A stretch of 8,312 bases of DNA, taken from contig JBFMGS010000078.1 in the NCBI GenBank assembly GCA_040752635.1, positions 1 through 8,312 on the forward strand. The letters run 5' to 3'. The notes under the pieces were generated by a model. That model was not told where the DNA came from, did no database searches, and saw only the letters and a program-made list of their open reading frames with translations. The DNA is from JBFMGS01 sp040752635 (GTDB lineage: Bacteria > Bacillota > SHA-98 > UBA4971). This document shows, one piece after another, positions 1-5,840 of the stretch. The translations under genes and the position numbers were made by a program. Each line of letters starts with the position of its first letter. Within the stretch, counting starts at the first letter, position 1.

Positions 1-1707
1 CGGTGACACATGAGTGTAAAGCCCCAACGCCACAGCGGAGAACGCGTCGATTACCGCCTTCTGCTCCATGTATTCGGGCGCGGTCACCGCAACCGGCAGC
101 GCCGCCGTGTCAACGCCGAGCGCGCCTGCCACCGCCCCAACGAGAAGAGCGAGTCTGCCGGTATCGGCGCACGTCCCGAAGCTCAGCACGGGCGGAACGC
201 CCAGCGCCTTGCAGACCGCCTTTAGCGTACTGCCCGCCATCTCCTGCGCCTCGAGCGAGTTCAAACCCGCCACCTGGCACGCGGCATTCCCGCAACCCGC
301 CGACAGCACGAGGAAGTTGCGGCGTACAAGCTCCCTCGCGACTGCCACGGTAGTGGTGTCCTGGCCCCCGCTCTTCAGCGACGTGCAGCTTACCAGGGCC
401 ACCACACCTTTGATGTCGCCCTTCTTGAGAACGTCAAGCAGGGGGTCGAGCGTGCCGCCCAACGCGGCGAGGACCGATTCGTTTGAAAAGCCGGTCAGGA
501 TCTTCGTGCGCTTGAGCTCCCGTGCCACCCGGTTTGCCCGACGCCGCTTGAAGTTGTCTATTGCAAGGTCGATGATTTCCAGGGCCTGTTCCCTGACCTT
601 GTCGGGGTCGTAAACGATCCTCTTTTCTACCCCCGGCACTCCTATGAGCCTGGACACCGCGACGAGCGTCGCCCCGTACTTCTCAGCAATCGGCGCAAGT
701 GACGGTAACGAGCAGTTCATGTCCATGGCGAACACGTCCACCGCGCCGGTCGCCAGGACGAACTCCTGGTTTAGCCAGTTCCCCGTCAGACCCACGAACA
801 CATCGTCACAAGGGGTCCTCTGCATGATCTCCTGGCCAGTCTCAATGGAACCTACAATGCGAAGGCCCTTCGCTCCAGCCTCCCTCGCCCTCCGCTGCAC
901 GTCCTCAGCACGCGCAGCATCTACGAGCGCCATACCAATGAAAGGCTCGTGCCCGTTGGGAAGGATGTTGACATAATCAGGGTCGAGAATCCCGAGGTCT
1001 ACGTATGCTTCATGCGGCGTTGGCGTCCCGAAAAGGGCGTCCTGGGCGATTTCAAGGGGAACCAGGGCACCGTAGCAACTGGCGACCCCGAGCCGCAGCG
1101 CTGCCTTTGCGAGGGACACGTAATCGCTGTCTATATTGGTCATCGCCCTTGTGGTGGCGTCCACAAGCTCGCTTGCCGGCCCGCCCGGCAGGATGCCGAG
1201 GTCTCGCCATACCTTCTTTCGCGACTCCGGAGCGAAGGCAGCAACAGCCACCGACTCCTCCGCGCTGTCCTGGTGAAGTGAGGCGAGCATGGCGTCGGCG
1301 GTTGCTGCTTCATAGCCGGGGCCACCCGGCTCAACTCCAAGCGCCTTGGCCAGGATATCAAGCTTTGCCCTGTCGCGCATGGAAAAAGGCGTCTTGCCCT
1401 CCGCCGTTGCTTTGAGTGTCTTGGCCGTTTCGCGGGCGTGGAAGGTGTAAGCTGCTATGCCCATGTTGGCCCTGTGCACCATGTTTCTCATGACCATCGC
1501 GTTCGCATCTATGCCGCACGCGCCCCTATCGGCCTTCTTCGTAATGCGGCACGGGCCCATCGAGCATAACTGGCATGTGACGCCCTGTTCGCAGAAGCTG
1601 CAGCGCACCCCCTGTGCCTCGAACCGCTCCACCACGCTTGAAACCCCAGCCTCTTTCATCTCCTCGTGCATCTTCCGTACAGACTCGTGCTCACTGATTC
1701 TCTCCAT
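1..1707 (-). CDS. CooS-like anaerobic carbon monoxide dehydrogenase homologue with altered cluster C (3' end cut by window edge)
   Basis: The 569 codons read without a stop from ATG at 1707 to the left edge. CooS proteins usually have about 620-640 residues, so roughly 60-70 are missing. A good Shine-Dalgarno (GGGGAGGAG) lies about 6 nt upstream of the ATG. The N-terminus carries the B/D cluster region with Cys36, 39, 45, 48, 53 and 64 and the signature GPCRI. Cluster C ligands by motif are His253 (GHEP), Cys332 (MNCSLP), Cys441 (VSCTS), Cys472 (AGCGNAA) and Cys513 (FGTCAD). Lys550 (EQKA) and His90 match the CODH acid-base residues. At the GICCTGNE motif the protein reads GSIETGQE, so Glu289 replaces the cluster C cysteine. 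Classical family members oxidise CO reversibly in the cytoplasm. This one probably carries a modified, possibly nickel-free cluster, and the name CODH should be used with caution. It lies 157 bp downstream of an Rrf2 regulator in the same orientation. No cooF or cooC is visible in the window. Family assignment is confident; activity is not. Confidence 0.9.
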   Translation of the reverse strand, partial: MERISEHESVRKMHEEMKEAGVSSVVERFEAQGVRCSFCEQGVTCQLCSMGPCRITKKADRGACGIDANAMVMRNMVHRANMGIAAYTFHARETAKTLKATAEGKTPFSMRDRAKLDILAKALGVEPGGPGYEAATADAMLASLHQDSAEESVAVAAFAPESRKKVWRDLGILPGGPASELVDATTRAMTNIDSDYVSLAKAALRLGVASCYGALVPLEIAQDALFGTPTPHEAYVDLGILDPDYVNILPNGHEPFIGMALVDAARAEDVQRRAREAGAKGLRIVGSIETGQEIMQRTPCDDVFVGLTGNWLNQEFVLATGAVDVFAMDMNCSLPSLAPIAEKYGATLVAVSRLIGVPGVEKRIVYDPDKVREQALEIIDLAIDNFKRRRANRVARELKRTKILTGFSNESVLAALGGTLDPLLDVLKKGDIKGVVALVSCTSLKSGGQDTTTVAVARELVRRNFLVLSAGCGNAACQVAGLNSLEAQEMAGSTLKAVCKALGVPPVLSFGTCADTGRLALLVGAVAGALGVDTAALPVAVTAPEYMEQKAVIDAFSAVALGLYTHVSP

Positions 1708-1733
1708 CTCGTTTCTCCTCCCCTCGAATTTGT

Positions 1734-1756
1734 TGCATGGACCGGCTGGTCCTGCA
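1734..1756. repeat. Inverted repeat upstream of the CooS-like gene
   Basis: The arms are TGCA-t-GGACC, then a GGCT loop, then GGTCC-TGCA; one unpaired T separates the inner and outer stems. It lies 27-49 nt upstream of the CooS-like ATG, between any promoter and the ribosome binding site. Its core has the form GGAC-N6-GTCC, while the palindrome in front of the Rrf2 gene is GGAC-N7-GTCC. It could be a second regulator site or a leader hairpin. The 1708-1864 spacer shows no convincing promoter and no T-tailed terminator, so read-through from the Rrf2 gene is plausible. Confidence 0.4.
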
Positions 1757-1864
1757 CCTGATGATACATAGCTCACCTTCGTCGTCCTTCATCGACAGGC
1801 CGGGTGCCCTGGCACTGCGTCGTGCAAGGCCGCGCAGTGTGACGCAAGAAACCTCAAACCAAGA

Positions 1865-2320
1865 CTACCGCGACTCAGGAGGCACAGTGCCAGTAATACC
1901 GCCAGGAGACCCGTATTGCAGGTCAGCCAGGGATTTCAGCGTCACGCCTTCCAGGAATGCCACAAACCCTTCCTGAATGCCGATCCAGCCCGTGCGAAGA
2001 CGACACGTGTCCCAGCGCTCGCATGCGTCGCGCCCAAGGAGGCACCGGTTAACAGCGATTGGTCCTTGGATCGTCTCTACGATTTCGCGGGCCGTGACAT
2101 CCCCCGGGTCTCGCGCAAGGGCGAAGCCGCCGCGCGGCCCCCTGTGTGTGACAACTATGTCCGCCCGCGCCAGCTTTTGGAATATCTTGCGCAGGAACCC
2201 TTGCGGGATTTGCTCGGCTTGGGCCACTTCTGCCACAGAAAAGATCTTGCCGACCGGATGGGCTGCCATGTAGGACAGGGCGCGAAGCGCATAGTCGGTG
2301 TTTCTCCTGATAAACTCCAT
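1865..2320 (-). CDS. Rrf2-family iron-sulfur transcription regulator (NsrR/IscR-like)
   Basis: This 151-residue protein is a typical length for Rrf2 regulators. Residues 1-70 form the winged helix-turn-helix: an N-terminal TDYALRAL segment, the SVAEVAQAEQIPQGFLRKI recognition region and the HRGPRGGFAL wing. Cys93, Cys100 and Cys106 (C-X6-C-X5-C) match the three cysteines that bind the cluster in IscR, NsrR and RirA. Asp9 in TDYALR sits where NsrR of Streptomyces uses an aspartate ligand. The opening TDYALRAL-x-YMA is close to E. coli NsrR as I remember it, but similar openings occur in other Rrf2 proteins. The ATG at 2320 follows AGGAAGGAG. The next gene on the strand, 157 bp downstream, is the CooS-like protein, which is the likely target. 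A palindrome over its own -10 box suggests autoregulation. Family is confident; the sensed signal (NO, iron-sulfur status or redox) is inferred. Confidence 0.92.
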   Translation of the reverse strand: MEFIRRNTDYALRALSYMAAHPVGKIFSVAEVAQAEQIPQGFLRKIFQKLARADIVVTHRGPRGGFALARDPGDVTAREIVETIQGPIAVNRCLLGRDACERWDTCRLRTGWIGIQEGFVAFLEGVTLKSLADLQYGSPGGITGTVPPESR

Positions 2321-2363
2321 GTCTCCTTCCTGACCCCCCTTTCTCGTCTCTCGGCGGCCTTAC

Positions 2364-2380
2364 AGGACTATTTTAGTCCT
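2364..2380. promoter_or_regulatory. Palindromic operator for the Rrf2-family regulator
   Basis: AGGACTA-ttt-TAGTCCT is a perfect 7-bp inverted repeat with a 3-bp AT centre. It covers the -10 box of the promoter reading left. Its core, GACTA-AAA-TAGTC on the minus strand, resembles the type 1 IscR site as generally described. Position and symmetry make it the probable binding site of the Rrf2 protein encoded 44 bp downstream, acting as a repressor. No footprint evidence can be seen from sequence. Confidence 0.75.
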
Positions 2381-2398
2381 ATTTCCCTTTCGTGTCAA
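2370..2398 (-). promoter_or_regulatory. Sigma-70-type promoter of the Rrf2 gene
   Basis: On the minus strand TTGACA (2398-2393) is separated by 17 bp from TAAAAT (2375-2370). The -35 is a perfect consensus, the -10 has one mismatch and the spacing is ideal. The start codon is about 50 nt downstream of the -10. This is the strongest promoter in the window and may also drive the CooS-like gene. Confidence 0.85.
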
Positions 2399-2547
2399 CA
2401 GGGGCGTCCATGCGATCAAACGAAGAAAAGGAAGTGTCGGCCTGCGACCTGGACCGTATGCGTGGCTGAAGTCGCAATGTGTCGCCGACGCAGGCTCAAA
2501 CCAGGTGCCGCCGCAGGCACTACGCGCGATGCCCAGAGCAACACCAT

Positions 2548-2563
2548 GTGCAACACGTTGCAC
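2548..2563. promoter_or_regulatory. Candidate LacI-family operator (perfect 7-bp inverted repeat)
   Basis: GTGCAAC-ac-GTTGCAC has two perfect 7-bp arms around a 2-bp centre. The size and symmetry match LacI-family operators, which are usually 14-20 bp and near-palindromic. It lies about 240 bp upstream of the LacI-family gene, and the same half-site recurs nearer to it. Autoregulation is the natural reading; this is inference from symmetry and position. Confidence 0.6.
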
Positions 2564-2609
2564 GCCAAGATCTCTGCTATCGGAAGGAAACTGACTATTC
2601 CAGCGCGAA

Positions 2610-2617
2610 TGTTGCAT
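2610..2617. promoter_or_regulatory. Single operator-like half-site
   Basis: TGTTGCAT differs by one base from the TGTTGCAC units found downstream and from the right arm of the 2548-2563 inverted repeat. It has no facing arm. It may be an auxiliary site for the LacI-family protein, or chance. Confidence 0.3.
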
Positions 2618-2724
2618 GTGAATAAGGCATACGCCGAGCAAGAGGTACACGCCGTTGAGTGACGTTTCCCCGCAGGCAGACAGGAGAGCGAGCGAAGCAC
2701 CAAAGAGATCCTTGGCCTCGGTGT

Positions 2725-2744
2725 ATGTTGCACAGATGTTGCAC
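2725..2744. repeat. Tandem direct repeat of the half-site ATGTTGCAC
   Basis: ATGTTGCAC occurs at 2725-2733 and again at 2736-2744, an 11-bp period that puts both on the same DNA face. The GTTGCAC core is the same as the right arm of the 2548-2563 inverted repeat. The pair lies 62-81 bp upstream of the LacI-family start, where a promoter would be expected. Direct rather than inverted arrangement is unusual for a LacI-family operator. Confidence 0.5.
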
Positions 2745-2792
2745 GCAATACCCTTTCGCCGTTTTGCTTCGCCACACATCGGACGTAATGCT

Positions 2793-2799
2793 GGGGGGT
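2793..2799 (+). promoter_or_regulatory. Ribosome binding site that sets the GTG start of the LacI-family gene
   Basis: GGGGGGT ends 6 nt before GTG at 2806. It is correctly spaced for that GTG. The upstream in-frame ATG at 2788 would place the site inside the gene and would add residues not seen at the start of LacI-family proteins. Confidence 0.6.
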
Positions 2800-2805
2800 C
2801 GCAAC

Positions 2806-3882
2806 GTGCCCGTCACCATTCGAGAACTTGCCCGCATCGCAGGAGTCTCACCCTCGACGGTCTCGAGGGCGCTCGCAGGCAGCCCAAGGATAAGCCATGA
2901 CCGGAAGGAGCAGATCCAGCGCCTGGCCGAGGAGAAGGGGTACTATTTCCCCGCGCGTGTTATATCCCGCGAAAAGAGCTTCGCGATAGGCGCAATCATA
3001 GTGAACCCTCTCGGAGGCCTGTCGTCGGACCACTTCTTCAGCGAAGTCGTCGGGGGGTCTGTAGAATACGTAAGAGACCACGGCCATTACCTTGTCGTCG
3101 AGACGATCTCGGGTCTTGCTGCGAACAGCGCTTCCGCCCCGCTGCCACGGGTCGTGGAAGAAAAGCGGGTTGACGGGCTTATCGTGGGGGGTATTCCCAT
3201 AGAAGAGCCGTACATCCGCAGGCTTCTTGATTCGGGGCTGCCCATTGTTTTCATAGGGAAGTACCTGAAAGATCCCACGCCGTGCAACGCAGTGATCCCC
3301 GATAACGTATCAGGCGGCAGGCTCGTGGGGAAGCATTTCCTGGACTGCCGCTACGATGAGCATTATTTCATGGGAGGAGACCTCTCCATACTCACCTTCG
3401 CCGACAGGCTTGCAGGTTTCAAGCAGGAACTCGAAGAACACGGCCGCGGTCTAGCTGACGAGAACATTCTCTTGACAGACGGCATTGACCAGTCGGCAGG
3501 CTCGCAAGCTACTGTGAAACTTCTGTCGCGGCTGCGCAAGGATGGCAGGCGTGTCGGCATCTTCGCAGCAACCGACTGGATGGCAGCGGGGGTCATTCGC
3601 GTGCTGAAAGCTCACGGGCTGCCTGTGCCTGAACGCATAGGCGTAGCCGGCTATACGGACCTGGAACTGGCTGGCCATCTCTATCCAAGCCTCACAACGG
3701 TGCACGTGGACAGACACCAGCTCGGGTTCCTGGCCGCCCGAACACTCGCGGACCTCTTGAATCGAAGCATAACAGGGCCGGTACAGGTATACTTGCAACC
3801 GTCCCTCGTGGTGCGCGAGTCCACAAGCAGCAAGCGATCGAATCACCCGCAGATAAGCAATGTGGGGGGAGTCACAAGTTGA
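2806..3882 (+). CDS. LacI-family transcriptional regulator
   Basis: This 358-residue protein has the standard LacI layout. The N-terminal helix-turn-helix reads PVTIRELARIAGVSPSTVSR (residues 2-21), then a hinge around residues 46-58 and a periplasmic-binding-protein-like core to about residue 340. Core segments include AIGAIIVNPLGG, DGLIVGGIP, GIFAATDWMAAGVIRVLKA, GVAGYTDLELA and LTTVHVDRHQLG, all typical of the effector-binding domain. GTG at 2806 is preferred because it places the helix-turn-helix at residue 2 and has a well-spaced ribosome binding site. Start codons further upstream, to 2659, only add an unlikely sequence. The ligand is probably a sugar or sugar derivative but cannot be named. 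The stop overlaps the TTG start of the DUF4127 gene, so the regulator is probably the first gene of the operon it controls. Family is confident. Confidence 0.95.
   Translation: MPVTIRELARIAGVSPSTVSRALAGSPRISHDRKEQIQRLAEEKGYYFPARVISREKSFAIGAIIVNPLGGLSSDHFFSEVVGGSVEYVRDHGHYLVVETISGLAANSASAPLPRVVEEKRVDGLIVGGIPIEEPYIRRLLDSGLPIVFIGKYLKDPTPCNAVIPDNVSGGRLVGKHFLDCRYDEHYFMGGDLSILTFADRLAGFKQELEEHGRGLADENILLTDGIDQSAGSQATVKLLSRLRKDGRRVGIFAATDWMAAGVIRVLKAHGLPVPERIGVAGYTDLELAGHLYPSLTTVHVDRHQLGFLAARTLADLLNRSITGPVQVYLQPSLVVRESTSSKRSNHPQISNVGGVTS
3864..3871 (+). promoter_or_regulatory. Ribosome binding site for the TTG start of the DUF4127 gene
   Basis: GGGGGGAG ends 7 nt before TTG at 3879. It lies inside the last codons of the LacI-family gene. 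The TTG gives the N-terminus MRIAFIPLDDRPC, the expected beginning for DUF4127, and no nearby in-frame ATG does so. Confidence 0.6.
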
Positions 3883-5026
3883 GGATCGCCTTTATTCCTC
3901 TCGATGACCGGCCATGCACCAGGGACTTTGCCGGCGAGGTTGCGCGCATAGCAGGACAAGATCTCGTTATGCCGCCTGCCGGGTTGCTGGGCCATTTCCT
4001 CGCCCCTGGCTCGCCCGAGGACATCGCAGACTGGCTGCGGGCGCAAGGCATGAACTGTGACGTCGTAGTCGCCTCCATCGACATGCTGGCCTATGGCGGC
4101 CTCATCGCATCCCGGTCTCCTGAGGTCGAGTGCGACCTCGCGCGGCAGAGGCTCGGTGTGCTCGGCCAGGTCAAGAAGAGGAAACCGAGCCTTGTGATTC
4201 TGGCCTTCAACGTGTTGATGCGGATCTCGATTACAGCCGCCGATGCGGAGTCAGCCCGCCACTGGCAGATGGTCCACGACCTCAGCATCCTGGAGCACAA
4301 GGCCGCAGTCGGGCTCTGCAGCTCCGAAGAGCTGCTGGAAAAGGACAGGCTTCTCTCACAGATCCCAAAGGATGTGATTTCCCGGTACAGGCAGGCTCGC
4401 CTGCGCAACCACTCGGTCAACCTCTTCTGCCTCGACCTTGTCAGCGATGGCGTTATCGACTTCCTGTCTTTCTGCCAGGAAGACGCGCATGTGTTCGGGC
4501 CACACAGGGCGGAGCAGGACGCTCTCAAGAGACGCGCAAGCGAGCTTGGACTGGAAGAGCGCGTGACGATCTATCCCGGCACCGACGAGGCGGGAATGCT
4601 CCTTGTTGCCCGGGCGATAAACGAGCAGTTCAGGCTGGTTCCCCGGTTCGGGTTCCGCTACGTGCCCGTTGGAGGAGAGAAGAATGTGGCCGTTTTCGAA
4701 GACCGACCTGTCGAGGAAAACGTGCGTCTTCAGGTAGGCGTGGCCGGCGGCTGCCTCGCAGCGCCCGGCACACCCTTACATGAACTTGACTGCTTCTGCC
4801 TGGTCAACTGTCCCCAGGAGNNNNNNNNNNNNNNNNNNNNNNNNNNNNNNNNNNNNNNNNNNNNNNNNNNNNNNNNNNNNNNNNNNNNNNNNNNNNNNNN
4901 NNNNNNNNNNNNNNNNNNNNTGAGACGACCAGGCACGGGAGGTGGCCTGAGGCGTCCCGCATCAAGATGAAGATCAACCTGCCGTGGGAGCGCACATTCG
5001 AGGTCCAGGTCCGGGCGGACTGGTAG
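3879..5026 (+). CDS. DUF4127 family protein, interrupted by the assembly gap
   Basis: The frame from TTG at 3879 gives 314 residues up to the gap at 4821. The N-terminus has IPLDDRPC (residues 6-13), and residues 66-79 read SIDMLAYGGLIASR. Both are hallmarks of DUF4127 (PF13552) as I know the family, whose function is not established. After the gap, codons from 4922 read 34 residues, including LPWERTFEVQVRADW, then TAG at 5024-5026. An LPW-x-RTFE tail fits a DUF4127 C-terminus. The two pieces are in different frames across 100 N. This is explained if the gap length is only a placeholder. Family members have about 500 residues, so about 150 residues are probably hidden. No signal peptide or membrane segment is seen. 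The start overlaps the LacI-family stop by 4 nt, which suggests translational coupling. Family assignment is fairly confident; joining the two pieces is inference. Confidence 0.85.
4821..4920. other. Assembly gap (100 N)
   Basis: Exactly 100 N, the usual placeholder for a gap of unknown size. Reading frames on either side fit one DUF4127 gene only if the true gap length is 2 modulo 3, which 100 is not. From family length the real gap is probably about 450 bp. Confidence 0.97.
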
Positions 5027-5084
5027 GAGGAGCGACATCCATGCCATGAGCAGCAGAGACGACAGTGATGAGAGGTGACCCGGG

Positions 5085-5810
5085 GTGAGTCGATTTGTGA
5101 CATTGCTGAGAGAGCGACCTTTCACGCTCATAGCTTCGTTACCTGCCAACGACCCGGAGCTGGCCAGGGCGGCTCTCGAAGGCGGCGCGGATGTCATCAA
5201 GGTGCACATCAACGTGCATCACAGGGCAAGCGGCATGTCCTTTGGGTCTCTTCAAGAAGAGCGGGAGCGGCTCGCCGAGATACTCAGAGTCTGTGGCCGC
5301 AGGGCGCCTGTTGGCATTGTTCCGGGCGGCCCGCCCGTCGTGGAGGCCGATCTCGTCGAAGCGCTGCGCGACATGGGCTTTGATTTTATCTCAGCCTACG
5401 CGCACCACCTTTGCCCTGCCTGCCTCTCAGTGGAGGGGATCGGCAAGATGGTTGCCGCCGACTTTTCGTATAGCAGTGACGAGATTGCGGCCCTGGCTCA
5501 AATGGCATTCGACGTATTCGAGGCGTCTATTATGCGTCCGGAGACCTACGGGGAAAGGCTGAGCCTCAGGGACCTCGCGACCTATAGAAAGCTCTGTGAC
5601 ACAGTGTCCCAACCTGTCGTGGTTCCGACCCAGCGTGTGGTTCTTCCGGGAGAGGTGGGACAGCTCGCACAGGCCGGCTCAAAGGCAGTCATGGCCGGGG
5701 CCATCGTCACGGGCAGGACGGCCGAATCGATCTACGAGACCGTCCGACGCTTCAGGGAGGAAATATCAAAGCTCGGTTGCCCGGGGGCTCGGTGTTGCTC
5801 AGTCAAATAA
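5085..5810 (+). CDS. TIM-barrel protein of unknown function (phosphate-binding barrel type)
   Basis: This 241-residue protein can be divided into eight successive beta strands followed by helices, as in a TIM barrel: FTLIASLPAN, ADVIKVHINV, PVGIVPGG, FDFISAYAHH, KMVAAD, FDVFEASIMRP, PVVVPTQR and KAVMAGAIVTG. The last strand and loop (MAGAIVTG-RTAESIYE) resemble the phosphate-binding end of NanE/ThiE-type barrels, which act on phosphorylated sugars or similar compounds. Candidate active-site residues at strand ends are Lys in VIKVH, the HINVHHR segment and Gln-Arg in PTQR. The GTG at 5085 follows AGGTGA at 5073-5078 with 6 nt spacing; the in-frame ATG at 5046 soon meets a stop. It lies 58 bp after the DUF4127 stop and 30 bp before the oxidoreductase. 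Epimerase, aldolase or lyase activity are all possible. I do not recognise a named family. Confidence 0.8.
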   Translation: MSRFVTLLRERPFTLIASLPANDPELARAALEGGADVIKVHINVHHRASGMSFGSLQEERERLAEILRVCGRRAPVGIVPGGPPVVEADLVEALRDMGFDFISAYAHHLCPACLSVEGIGKMVAADFSYSSDEIAALAQMAFDVFEASIMRPETYGERLSLRDLATYRKLCDTVSQPVVVPTQRVVLPGEVGQLAQAGSKAVMAGAIVTGRTAESIYETVRRFREEISKLGCPGARCCSVK

Positions 5811-5840
5811 CAGCTTTCTTCAATATCCGGGTCGTCGAGA

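Larger units (their letters stand above)
2399..2805. other. Divergent intergenic region without a convincing gene
   Basis: This is about 400 bp between the leftward Rrf2 promoter and the rightward LacI gene. Open frames exist on both strands, but their translations are arginine-, cysteine- and proline-rich, have no recognisable domain and overlap one another, so none is accepted. The region holds the GTTGCAC-type repeats listed separately. I see no rightward promoter with good -35 and -10 boxes, although the five-gene run must start here or read through from this region. A weak long-range pairing (CCTGCGACCTGG at 2441-2452 with CCAGGT and CGCAGG at 2501-2517) was seen but is not convincing. 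Confidence 0.6.

Noticed and set aside
1..613. Plus-strand frames of 116 and 181 codons at the left edge
   Set aside because: They are shadows of the CooS-like gene, which reads continuously on the minus strand and carries the cluster ligands here.
1..1707. Classifying the minus-strand gene as hybrid cluster protein
   Set aside because: The glutamate ligand suggests HCP, but the GPCRI signature, the MNCSLP, AGCGNAA and EQKA motifs and the overall spacing of ligands are those of CooS, so it is treated as a CooS variant.
2441..2517. Possible long hairpin from CCTGCGACCTGG and CCAGGT/CGCAGG
   Set aside because: The pairing is interrupted by a 5-base bulge and spans a 48-base loop in GC-rich DNA; it is not distinguishable from chance.
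1916..2662. 248-codon open frame on the plus strand across the Rrf2 gene and the intergenic region
   Set aside because: It overlaps the clearly coding Rrf2 gene and its promoter, and the translation has no recognisable domain and a shadow-frame composition.
2360..2779. Overlapping minus-strand frames of 139, 119 and 80 codons in the divergent intergenic region
   Set aside because: They overlap one another in different frames, lack ribosome binding sites and domain motifs, and one crosses the Rrf2 promoter.
2659..2805. Upstream extension of the LacI-family protein to ATG 2659 or ATG 2788
   Set aside because: LacI-family proteins begin directly with the VTIRELA helix. The extension would be a Cys- and Arg-rich sequence and covers the putative operator repeats. 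GTG 2806 has a well-placed ribosome binding site.
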